The notes beneath the pieces were generated by a model. The model saw only the letters and a program-made list of their open reading frames with translations. It was not told the DNA's origin and did not search any database. A stretch of DNA of 13,136 nt from CAYMUN01 sp964393835 (GTDB lineage: Bacteria > Patescibacteriota > Saccharimonadia > Saccharimonadales > UBA4665): contig CAYMUN010000021.1 in assembly GCA_964393835.1 (NCBI GenBank), forward strand, positions 1 through 13,136. Direction: 5' to 3'. This document shows, in pieces, positions 6,468 through 13,021 of the stretch (position 1 is its first letter; every line of letters begins with the position of its first letter). Position numbers and translations under genes: made by a program.

Positions 6468-7430
6468 ATGGCAAAAAAACCGGGGAAGGTTGTATCTAAA
6501 AAAGCAGCGACCGTCGCTGCAAAACCGCGCCGGGTAAAACTCGGCAACTACCAGACGTTGCGTTTACAGAAACGCATCAAGCACCCGATCAAGGTGTCTA
6601 ATACCTGGCGTTTGTCTAAAGCGGCCGCCCACACGCTTTGGCAGCACAAAAGTTTATTTGTCGGTATCACCTTGATCTACGGTTTACTAAACGTGGTATT
6701 GGCCCAGGGTTTATCCGGTACCAGTGACGTGGCGACCCTCAAAGATACACTCAGTGAAGTCTTTACCGGCAATTTTGGCGCCATAGCTTCCGGCCTGACC
6801 ATTTTTGTATCACTTGTCGGCTCGGCCGGCAATACTACCAGCCAAACGGCCGGTGCCTATCAGCTATTTCTGGCGCTCATCGGTAGCCTGGCGATTATCT
6901 GGGCCCTCCGACAAGTCACGGCCGGGACTATTCCTCGCATTCGTGACAGTTATTACCGAGGTATGACGCCGCTGGTACCCTTTATACTAGTGCTGCTAGT
7001 AATCGGATTGCAGCTCATCCCTCTGGTAATCGGCTCGACCTTATATAGTTTGGTAGTCAGTAACGGCATAGCGGTGTATTTTATCGAAAAACTGCTGTGG
7101 GCCTTAGTCTGTGCCATGCTGGCTCTCGTCACGTTTTATATGCTGACCTCTTCGGTATTTGCCCTGTATATCGTGACCCTGCCCGATATGACACCGATGC
7201 GAGCTTTGCGCTCGGCCCGTGAGTTGGTGCGGTTTCGGCGCTGGACAGTACTGCGTAAGATACTTTGTTTACCACTCGTCTTGCTACTAGTAGCCGCTAT
7301 CTTGATGCTGCCGATTATTATTTTGATAGCGCCGGTGGCCCAGTATGTATTTTTTTTATTGACGATGTCGGCTTTAGTGGCGGTGCACGCCTACATGTAC
7401 ACGCTCTATCGAGAGTTGCTCAATGAATAG
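6468..7430 (+). CDS. Polytopic membrane protein of unknown function
   Basis: I do not recognise a characterised family with confidence. The 320-residue protein starts with a strongly basic, probably cytosolic tail (1-60, rich in Lys and Arg). Six or seven hydrophobic segments follow, at about 62-80, 103-120, 131-148, 166-196, 208-236 and 262-312. A basic cytosolic loop (about 245-264, with RSARELVRFRRW) precedes the last helices. That loop recalls membrane proteins annotated as glycerophosphodiester phosphodiesterase membrane domain or YciC-like, a weak resemblance only. The start at 6468 is chosen because a TATAAT sits 6 nt upstream; an in-frame ATG at 6414 lies within htpX. The last 8 nt overlap the ligA start (ATGAATAG), indicating translational coupling with ligA. 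Confidence 0.85.
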   Translation: MAKKPGKVVSKKAATVAAKPRRVKLGNYQTLRLQKRIKHPIKVSNTWRLSKAAAHTLWQHKSLFVGITLIYGLLNVVLAQGLSGTSDVATLKDTLSEVFTGNFGAIASGLTIFVSLVGSAGNTTSQTAGAYQLFLALIGSLAIIWALRQVTAGTIPRIRDSYYRGMTPLVPFILVLLVIGLQLIPLVIGSTLYSLVVSNGIAVYFIEKLLWALVCAMLALVTFYMLTSSVFALYIVTLPDMTPMRALRSARELVRFRRWTVLRKILCLPLVLLLVAAILMLPIIILIAPVAQYVFFLLTMSALVAVHAYMYTLYRELLNE

Positions 7431-9438
7431 GCAGCAAGCTGCCGCCCGGATCGACAAACTGCGCGATTTAATCAATGACTATCGTTACCAGTATCACGTC
7501 CGTGACGAATCAATAATGAGCGAAGCGGCGGCGGACAGCTTAAAGCACGAGCTATCGCAGCTGGAAGCCAACTATCCCGAATTAGTTACTCCTGATTCAC
7601 CGACCCAACGAGTCGCCGGGGCGCCACTGCCGGGATTTACCCAGTTTGAGCACAGCTCGCGAATGCTCAGCTTAAATGATGTCTTTGACGAGACTGAAAT
7701 CACCGCCTGGCGCGACCGGTTGATAAAATTGCTGTCACCCGATGCCCAGCTCGAGTATTTTGTCGATATTAAAATGGACGGCCTGGCCTTGGCTTTAATC
7801 TATCAAGACGGCGTGTTGGTGCGTGGCATCACCCGCGGTGACGGTTTTGTCGGCGAAGATGTGACGGCTAATATCCGGACAATCGAATCCGTGCCGCTCA
7901 GCTTGCGCGCCGACCCTAAATTTCAACAGTTCCTGACCGGGCGGACTGAGATTCGCGGTGAAGTCGTCATGTACAAGGCGGATTTTGCCCGCCTCAACCA
8001 GGCTCGGACAGCCGAGGGTAAGCCGCTGTTTGCTAATCCGCGCAATACGGCTGCCGGTACCATTCGCCAACTCGATCCTCAGCTGGTCGCCGGCCGGCCA
8101 CTGCATTTTCGGGCCTATGACTTGCTGCGTGACGACCCTGACCAAGTGCCTACCAACGCTTATGCTTATCAGGCGCTCCACCAACTTGGCTTTTTAGTTA
8201 ACCAGGAGGCTAAAGTTTTTCGGGCTGTCCCGGAGCTGATGCGCTTCGCACATACCTGGGAAACCAAGCGCGGGAGTTTGCCGTTTAACACCGATGGCCT
8301 AGTGATTAAAGTTAATAATCGTCAGCTGTACCGGCGCCTGGGTGTGGTGGGCAAAGCGCCCCGCGCGGCAGTAGCTTTTAAATACGCTGCCGAGCAGGCT
8401 ACTACCAAAGTCAAGGATATCTTTGTGTCGATTGGTCGTACCGGCGTGGCTACGCCGGTCGCTATGCTGGAGCCGGTCGTTATCGCTGGCAGCACGGTAC
8501 AGATGGCAACGCTGCATAACGAAAGCGAAGTTGCCCGTAAAGACATCAGGGTAGGGGACACAGTAATCGTCCATAAAGCCGGCGATATCATCCCCGAGGT
8601 GGTCGAGCCGCTCGTCAAACTGCGGGATGGCTCGGAGCAGCCGTTTAAGATGCCGACGCACTGTCCCGAATGTAATACTAAACTTGTTAAGTATAAGGCC
8701 GAAGACGCGGCTTGGCGTTGCCCCAACCAAGCTTGCCCCTCGCGCAGCTGGAAACGTATCGAACATTTCGCCAGCAAAGCCGCCATGGATATCGAAGGTT
8801 TAGGCGAAAAAAACGTCATTGCCCTACTTAATGCTAAACTTGTTAAGGATCCGGCTGATATATATACCTTGCAGCCGCAAGACCTCTTAAAGTTAGATCG
8901 TTTTGCAGAGGTATCGGCCAATAAACTGGTGTCGGCCATCCAAGCTAAAAAGCAGCCGGCACTTGGGCGCTTTGTCTACGGATTGGGTATTCGCCACGTC
9001 GGTACCCAGACAGCGGTCGACTTAGCGAATTATTTTCGCAGCCTAGAATCGCTAAATCAGGCTACCATCGACCAGCTAGCCGAGGTCGAGGGTATCGGCG
9101 AGGTTGTCGCCGAGTCGTTAGTGGAATGGTTTAGCGAGCCGGCCAATCAAAAGCTGCTGCAAAAATTCCAGCAGCTAAAGGTTTGGCCCCAGCCGGTCAA
9201 ACAGGTTGGCGGTAAACTCAGCGGCCAGAAGTTTGTGGTTACGGGCAGCCTGGAAAGCTTGGGCCGGGAAGAAGCCGCCGAAAAAATACGATCCTTAGGC
9301 GGTACGTTTCAAAGCTCGGTTGCCAAAGACACCGATTATTTGGTGGTCGGTGCCAACGTCGGCGCCGCTAAACTGGCCAAAGCCGCCAAACTCGGCACCC
9401 GCCAATTAACTGAAACTGAATTTTTAAAAATGTTGTAA
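7423..9438 (+). CDS. ligA: NAD-dependent DNA ligase LigA
   Basis: The 671-residue enzyme seals nicks between Okazaki fragments and in repair, using NAD+. All domains are present in order: Ia (1-70), nucleotidyltransferase with KMDG (adenylated Lys117), RGDG (138-141), RGEV (178-181, Glu180) and DGLVIKVN (291-298, Lys296), the OB domain (about 320-400), a four-Cys zinc finger (C414, C417, C433, C438), helix-hairpin-helix repeats (about 450-590) and a C-terminal BRCT domain (about 594-671). Length matches E. coli LigA. The odd part is domain Ia: the canonical pattern D-A-E-Y-D reads E-A-A-A-D (34-38), so two NMN-contact residues (E. coli Asp32 and Tyr35) are changed, and the Glu two residues before the active Lys is Asp115. 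The start overlaps the preceding gene by 8 nt. Confidence 0.98.
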   Translation: MNRQQAAARIDKLRDLINDYRYQYHVRDESIMSEAAADSLKHELSQLEANYPELVTPDSPTQRVAGAPLPGFTQFEHSSRMLSLNDVFDETEITAWRDRLIKLLSPDAQLEYFVDIKMDGLALALIYQDGVLVRGITRGDGFVGEDVTANIRTIESVPLSLRADPKFQQFLTGRTEIRGEVVMYKADFARLNQARTAEGKPLFANPRNTAAGTIRQLDPQLVAGRPLHFRAYDLLRDDPDQVPTNAYAYQALHQLGFLVNQEAKVFRAVPELMRFAHTWETKRGSLPFNTDGLVIKVNNRQLYRRLGVVGKAPRAAVAFKYAAEQATTKVKDIFVSIGRTGVATPVAMLEPVVIAGSTVQMATLHNESEVARKDIRVGDTVIVHKAGDIIPEVVEPLVKLRDGSEQPFKMPTHCPECNTKLVKYKAEDAAWRCPNQACPSRSWKRIEHFASKAAMDIEGLGEKNVIALLNAKLVKDPADIYTLQPQDLLKLDRFAEVSANKLVSAIQAKKQPALGRFVYGLGIRHVGTQTAVDLANYFRSLESLNQATIDQLAEVEGIGEVVAESLVEWFSEPANQKLLQKFQQLKVWPQPVKQVGGKLSGQKFVVTGSLESLGREEAAEKIRSLGGTFQSSVAKDTDYLVVGANVGAAKLAKAAKLGTRQLTETEFLKML

Positions 9439-9446
9439 ACCTGACT

Positions 9447-10175
9447 ATGCCTTACAAAAAATCCACCCGGTTTAATTGTTTTTCACCGCCCATAATGATC
9501 ACGACGGTCATTATTGAAGTCAGTTTGGCATTGTATACGTTGTGGCGCTATAAAATGACGCTGCTCACTCGTTTAATTAGTCTACTGTTAGTCGCTCTCG
9601 CGATCTTTCAACTGGCAGAGTACTTCGTTTGTACCGGTTTTGGGCTTCGAGACATATTGTGGTCGCGCATTGGTTTTGTGGCCATCACCACCCTGCCGCC
9701 TCTTGGTTTGCACACCCTGCATGTTTTGGCGTCCAAACCCGGCCGTCGCCTGGTGGCAGCTGCATACGGGACTATGGCGGCTTTTACGGCGGTGTTTCTG
9801 CTATTCCCAGTAGTTTTTAGCGGTGAGCAGTGCACCGGTAATTACGTTATTTTTCAGCTCCGACCCAGCTTGGGCGGCTGGTACTATATCTACTATTTTG
9901 GCTGGTTATTCACAGCGATTGGACTGGGAGCGCGCTGGGCCAACGAATTGCAGGCTCGGGGTAAAGCCAGCCGCCGTCAATTACAGACGATCCAAGGTAT
10001 GATTGTAGGATACCTGATGTTTTTGGTGCCGGCAGCCTTAGCTAATGTAGTTAGTCCAGCCAGCCGGCGGGGAATTCCCAGTATTATGTGCGGCTTCGCG
10101 GTATTATTTGCTTTGATCTTAGGATTGTATGTACTGCCTCGAGCTGCTGCAGCCAAACCGCGGCAGACGCCGTAA
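9447..10175 (+). CDS. Seven-helix membrane protein of unknown function
   Basis: I do not recognise a named family. The 242-residue protein has seven predicted membrane helices (about 14-35, 40-62, 72-94, 102-124, 144-164, 183-203 and 209-231) and short loops. Notable residues are FSPP (12-15) at the entry of helix 1, the EYFVC end of helix 2 and Cys129 in the loop before helix 5. The layout resembles the sensory seven-helix module found at the N-terminus of some histidine kinases (HisKA_7TM), but no kinase or other output domain follows. It starts 8 nt after ligA without a Shine-Dalgarno, so it is probably the last gene of the lemA-ligA run. An alternative internal ATG at 9495 would remove the FSPP motif. 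Confidence 0.8.
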   Translation: MPYKKSTRFNCFSPPIMITTVIIEVSLALYTLWRYKMTLLTRLISLLLVALAIFQLAEYFVCTGFGLRDILWSRIGFVAITTLPPLGLHTLHVLASKPGRRLVAAAYGTMAAFTAVFLLFPVVFSGEQCTGNYVIFQLRPSLGGWYYIYYFGWLFTAIGLGARWANELQARGKASRRQLQTIQGMIVGYLMFLVPAALANVVSPASRRGIPSIMCGFAVLFALILGLYVLPRAAAAKPRQTP

Positions 10176-10184
10176 GCGGTGCTG

Positions 10185-10201
10185 TATACTAGAGTTATAA
10201 T
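10185..10201 (+). promoter_or_regulatory. Candidate -10 elements of the Pro-rich protein gene
   Basis: Two hexamers lie in the 47-nt gap: TATACT (10185-10190) in the same TGTATACTAG context as the lemA promoter, and a perfect TATAAT (10196-10201) 21 nt before the ATG. The second would give a leader of about 15 nt. Neither has an obvious -35, and no Shine-Dalgarno precedes the start. Confidence 0.45.
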
Positions 10202-10222
10202 AAACATAAACGGTACGTAATA

Positions 10223-11776
10223 ATGCCCCCTGAGGAGTTTCCTGACCGGTCAGCTCATCGCCGACCACCCCATATGCGTCGTCCGCTGTCGGTCGATGGA
10301 TTTACCAGCACGCCAATGCGCCGTCCACCGCTTGTCACCGGCGGCCAGCGCCCGGTGCTGACACCGACATCATTCGCTCCGACGCCACCACCACCGCCGG
10401 CTCGGCCGCCGGCTCCGCCACCAATTGCGCCCTCACCGCCGATTCAGCCATCACCAGTTCAACCAACGCCGCCGCCGGAGCGTTCCCCACTACAATTCAC
10501 GCCACCGCCGCCTAAAAAGCGGTTAGGCCGACGATTGCTGCGCTGGGGATCGGTAGTCTTGCTGGTGGGTTTGATCAGTGGCGGAGTCTGGTTGTTTTTT
10601 CACGCCCAGGCTCGTCAAAATGACCCGACGCTGGCGTTTAGTGATGCCCTGGCAGCCAGCCTCTCCAGTAGCAAATTGCGCGCCACTATTACGGCGCCGG
10701 ACGGGCAGAGTCAGGTACAGTATGATTTTAGCAGCCTGACAAATCCGTTGATTAGCAATCAGGCGACTATTCGGCTGGCGGGCTCGGAATTTAAATTGCA
10801 AACCTATGGCTCGACCAAAAGTTCTTATATCAGCTATCAGAGCGTGCCGCAGTCCGTTAATCGCCAGTTGTCCCAGGCCGTGGCCGGAGCCTGGGTACAG
10901 CTAAGGGCTAAAGGTATCCAGGCACCTGGAGTCAGCGCTCAGCTGGCCAATATTGCCGACCCACGCTACCTGGCTTTTGGGCCGGTGACCCTGGGAAATT
11001 ACGCCCCGCAAACGCGGGCTCAGCTCATCAAGTTTTTACAGGCCAACAAAGTCTATGACTATAGCCTCCAAAGTGTTACCACAAAAACGCTCAACGGTCA
11101 TAAGGTCTTTGCCTACCCGGTGAAATTAAATATCGAATACCTAAAAATCGCTCACCAGAGTGCTGCTACCAGCAATAAATTTACCACCCCGGACATGCAA
11201 GCTGCCATCACGGCTTTAGATAGCTGGAAGGGCGCCACGGCTACGTTTTACGTGACTGCTAAAACCCACCGTTTACAGCAGATTGACTTGTCAAAAGACG
11301 ACCGCCGAGCGACCTATACCTATGACCAGTACGACAGTGCCAGTCTGCCTGGTGAGCCGCAGACCAAACTGACCTGGCAAGATTTTGCCCGCCAGCAGTG
11401 GCAAATGGAGAGCCAGCTGGCTGCGCAGCAATCAGGCCCGACCCGGGACGCGGCCCGCCAAGCCCAACTCGCTGAGCTGCACCGCTACCTAGCCGTTTAT
11501 TTCATCCAAAACAACAACTATCCACCGCTGGCTAATCTCAATGACCAAACCTGGGTGGCGGCTAATCTCGGCGGCATTGACCCGGCATTTTTCCGTGACC
11601 CGGATGGGACGACGCTGCTACTGGGTGAAACGCCAAAAGCCGGCAGTTTTGCCTATCAACCGCTCTCGGCCGACGGTAAGCCCGGCTGTGCCAACACTTC
11701 TACCAGTAGCTGCGCGCACTATAAGTTGACGGCGATTCTCTCCAATGTCCAGCCCTATAGTATCCAAGATCCTTGA
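10223..11776 (+). CDS. Pro-rich, single-pass membrane protein with LolA/LppX-like middle and pilin-like C-terminal head
   Basis: A 517-residue modular protein without a known function. Residues 1-98 are a cytosolic, Pro-rich and basic tail (polyproline runs between 54 and 97). KKRLGRRLLR then precedes one membrane helix (about 108-126). An extracytoplasmic domain (about 135-375) of predicted beta-strand character follows, resembling LolA/LppX-type lipoprotein domains in pattern only. The end (about 407-510) looks like the globular head of type IV pilins or pseudopilins: TRDAARQAQLAELHRYL, then Y-x5-NNYPP, and near the end a Cys pair (C489, C497) before Y-K-L-T-A. The hydrophobic pilin helix that should precede this head is absent. 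The start at 10223 gives the full Pro-rich tail; ATG 10274 is an alternative. The stop TGA lies inside the -35 element of the next promoter. Confidence 0.85.
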   Translation: MPPEEFPDRSAHRRPPHMRRPLSVDGFTSTPMRRPPLVTGGQRPVLTPTSFAPTPPPPPARPPAPPPIAPSPPIQPSPVQPTPPPERSPLQFTPPPPKKRLGRRLLRWGSVVLLVGLISGGVWLFFHAQARQNDPTLAFSDALAASLSSSKLRATITAPDGQSQVQYDFSSLTNPLISNQATIRLAGSEFKLQTYGSTKSSYISYQSVPQSVNRQLSQAVAGAWVQLRAKGIQAPGVSAQLANIADPRYLAFGPVTLGNYAPQTRAQLIKFLQANKVYDYSLQSVTTKTLNGHKVFAYPVKLNIEYLKIAHQSAATSNKFTTPDMQAAITALDSWKGATATFYVTAKTHRLQQIDLSKDDRRATYTYDQYDSASLPGEPQTKLTWQDFARQQWQMESQLAAQQSGPTRDAARQAQLAELHRYLAVYFIQNNNYPPLANLNDQTWVAANLGGIDPAFFRDPDGTTLLLGETPKAGSFAYQPLSADGKPGCANTSTSSCAHYKLTAILSNVQPYSIQDP

Positions 11777-11800
11777 CAAAGCGCTGGTATCGGTTATGAT
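11773..11800 (+). promoter_or_regulatory. Near-consensus sigma70 promoter upstream of corA
   Basis: Perfect TTGACA (11773-11778), a 16-nt spacer and TATGAT (11795-11800): the best promoter in the window. The -35 overlaps the stop codon of the preceding gene. The predicted start is near 11807, leaving a leader of about 158 nt before corA, far longer than other leaders here. Confidence 0.7.
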
Positions 11801-11806
11801 TAAAGC

Positions 11807-11937
11807 AGATCGTGCGCAAGCCAGCGGCGCGTGAAACAAACAGATCAAAAACAAACACAAATTCGCGATGATCTACCACCCGCCGCCGGGTGGGCGCGCA
11901 CGAAAACCAAAGCCAAGCCTCAAAAAGCTTGGCTTTG
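11807..11937 (+). ncRNA. Candidate structured leader RNA or small RNA upstream of corA
   Basis: The predicted transcript can form a long-range stem TCGTGCGC (11810-11817) with GCGCACGA (11896-11903), an inner AGATC/GATCT pairing (11842-11846 with 11870-11874), a 7-bp hairpin CCACCCG-CCGC-CGGGTGG (11876-11893) and a last hairpin of 10-11 bp with an 8-nt loop (11908-11937). The last hairpin ends in TTT but lacks a proper U-tract after it. No known RNA family was recognised. It may be a free RNA, a cis-acting corA leader, or coding (see the overlapping reading frame). Confidence 0.4.
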
Positions 11938-11968
11938 CCGTATAATCGACCATAAGGACACGCCATGA
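11831..11968 (+). CDS. Possible 45-codon leader ORF overlapping the corA start
   Basis: A GTG-initiated frame of 45 codons runs through the corA leader and stops with TGA at 11966-11968, overlapping the corA ATG as ATGA, a layout typical of translational coupling. The peptide is basic and Gln/Lys-rich (begins MKQTDQKQTQ, with DLPPAAGW at 14-21) and has no membrane segment. An upstream in-frame stop lies at 11801-11803. Against it: no clear Shine-Dalgarno before the GTG, heavy overlap with inverted repeats, and corA has its own Shine-Dalgarno and -10. In Salmonella, corA is preceded by a regulatory leader peptide gene (corL), so a functional parallel is possible, but no sequence homology is claimed. 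Confidence 0.3.
   Translation: MKQTDQKQTQIRDDLPPAAGWARTKTKAKPQKAWLCRIIDHKDTP
11908..11937. repeat. Inverted repeat / hairpin just before the corA -10
   Basis: CAAAGCCAAGC (11908-11918) and GCTTGGCTTTG (11927-11937) are perfect inverted copies separated by an 8-nt A-rich loop. As RNA it would be an attenuator-like hairpin for the transcript from 11807. As DNA it covers the -35 position of the corA-proximal TATAAT and could be an operator. Confidence 0.6.
11941..11958 (+). promoter_or_regulatory. corA-proximal -10 and Shine-Dalgarno
   Basis: A perfect TATAAT (11941-11946) would start transcription near 11953, giving a 12-nt leader with AAGGA (11954-11958) 6 nt before the corA ATG. This second promoter would bypass the long structured leader. 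Confidence 0.5.
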
Positions 11969-12894
11969 TTAAGTATTATTTTAAAAGTATTCGCCACGAG
12001 GCCCTTAAAGAGCTGACCGAACCTAAGCCCGGTACCTGGGTGCACGTTGAGAAACCGACCGAGGCCGAGATCGAGTTACTGGCTGACCGCTTTAAGCTGG
12101 AATTAGGCTACCTGCAGGACGCCCTCGACGAAGACGAAGTGCCACGCCTGGAGCGCGAGGGCGACCAGAGCTATATCTTTGTACGCTATGCCTACAAAAA
12201 TGATGAGGGCGACATGGATACCGCGCCGCTACTGATGATGTTTGACGCCGAAGTCATGGTGACCGTCTCGGCCTTTCGCCTGCCGGCTGTCGAAGCGCTG
12301 CTCAAAGGCCGCACGCCCTTTGCCACCACCCAGCGCACCAAGCTGATCCTGCTGCTGCTGTCGCATATTAGCGAGCAGTACGATACTTCGATCTCACTGA
12401 CCAGCCGCAAAATTAAGGCCATCCGTTCACGCTTGCGCGGGCAGGGCATCACCAACCAAGACCTCATCGACTTTGTGACGCTCGAGGACGAGCTCAATGA
12501 ATTCTTAGCTTCACTGCTGCCGACCAACGCCACCTTGCGCCGCTTGCTGGCTGGCCGTCAGCTGACTCTGTTTGAAGAGGACGAGGATATCGTCGAGGAT
12601 CTGCTGCTCAACAACGAGCAATCGATCGAGGCCATCCGCTCCAACTTGCGCTCCATCAGCAACATCCGCGACGCCTACTCGGCTATCAGCAGCAATAACC
12701 TAAACCGCACCATTACCTTGCTAACCATCGCCACCGTGCTAATCGCCCTGCCTAATGTCTTTTTTGGGATGTTTGGCATGAACGTGGCCTTGCCATTTCA
12801 GCACGCCAGGTGGGCCTTTGCCGCCATCGTTGGCTTTAACACCGCCCTGATCCTGCTGATTATCTACATCGCCCGTAAAAAACGCATCCTCTAG
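11965..12894 (+). CDS. corA: CorA-type magnesium/divalent cation transporter
   Basis: The 309-residue protein is a CorA-family channel for Mg2+ (and often Co2+ or Ni2+), working as a pentamer in the cytoplasmic membrane. It has an N-terminal cytosolic alpha/beta domain (about 1-130), long acidic helices forming the stalk (about 140-245), TM1 (about 249-268), the signature GMN (271-273) at the pore mouth, TM2 (about 283-302) and a basic tail RKKRIL. The residue before GMN is Phe rather than the common Tyr, a change that occurs in the family. Length and order are normal. The start has AAGGA at 6 nt spacing. The gene sits behind an unusually elaborate leader, and no partner gene is adjacent. Confidence 0.96.
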   Translation: MIKYYFKSIRHEALKELTEPKPGTWVHVEKPTEAEIELLADRFKLELGYLQDALDEDEVPRLEREGDQSYIFVRYAYKNDEGDMDTAPLLMMFDAEVMVTVSAFRLPAVEALLKGRTPFATTQRTKLILLLLSHISEQYDTSISLTSRKIKAIRSRLRGQGITNQDLIDFVTLEDELNEFLASLLPTNATLRRLLAGRQLTLFEEDEDIVEDLLLNNEQSIEAIRSNLRSISNIRDAYSAISSNNLNRTITLLTIATVLIALPNVFFGMFGMNVALPFQHARWAFAAIVGFNTALILLIIYIARKKRIL

Positions 12895-12926
12895 GCTGCT
12901 TAAAAAATCTTTTCCAAATTCGACAT

Positions 12927-12937
12927 CCCCTAAGGGG
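12927..12937. repeat. Short GC hairpin after corA
   Basis: CCCC-TAA-GGGG, a 4-bp stem with 3-nt loop, 33 nt after the corA stop. There is no T-run behind it, so it is at most a weak 3' structure. Confidence 0.35.
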
Positions 12938-12947
12938 TAGAGCCGAT

Positions 12948-12963
12948 ATAGCATATATGCTAT
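12948..12963. promoter_or_regulatory. 16-bp perfect palindrome, copy 1 (operator-like)
   Basis: ATAGCATATATGCTAT is its own reverse complement and recurs exactly at 12981-12996. Centres are 33 bp apart, about three helical turns, as expected for paired sites of a dimeric DNA-binding protein. It is followed by GG, matching CC before copy 2. Confidence 0.6.
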
Positions 12964-12980
12964 GGATAACAGATTGAACC

Positions 12981-12996
12981 ATAGCATATATGCTAT
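12981..12996. promoter_or_regulatory. 16-bp perfect palindrome, copy 2 (operator-like)
   Basis: Exact second copy of the 16-bp palindrome at 12948-12963. It lies 41 bp upstream of the tRNA-Ala -35 element and 87 bp after the corA stop. Confidence 0.6.
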
Positions 12997-13021
12997 TTAG
13001 CCGTAGACAGTGAAACAGGAG

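Larger units (their letters stand above)
12948..12996. repeat. 18-bp inverted repeat made of the two palindromes
   Basis: With the flanking GG (12964-12965) and CC (12979-12980) the two copies form an 18-bp perfect inverted repeat around a 13-nt loop (12966-12978). The unit can be read as two operators, or as one long AT-rich hairpin at the 3' end of corA. AGCCG occurs directly on both sides (12941-12945 and 12999-13003). Confidence 0.75.

Noticed and set aside
8299..8939. Two overlapping minus-strand open frames inside ligA.
   Set aside because: Both lie opposite the conserved OB and zinc-finger part of LigA and show no protein-like features.
10370..10520. CCN-rich repetitive stretch that looks like a tandem repeat.
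   Set aside because: It encodes the polyproline tail of the membrane protein. No fixed repeat unit is present, so it is low-complexity coding sequence.
5567..11776. Possible alternative genetic code (UGA read as Gly), as in some Patescibacteria.
   Set aside because: No in-frame TGA occurs inside the long conserved frames, and TGA terminates htpX and the Pro-rich gene at sensible ends.
12948..12996. Palindromes as NrdR boxes, parS or dif.
   Set aside because: The 16-mer differs from the NrdR consensus half-site and from parS, and it lacks the XerC/XerD arm layout of dif. Only the paired-palindrome layout is shared with NrdR.
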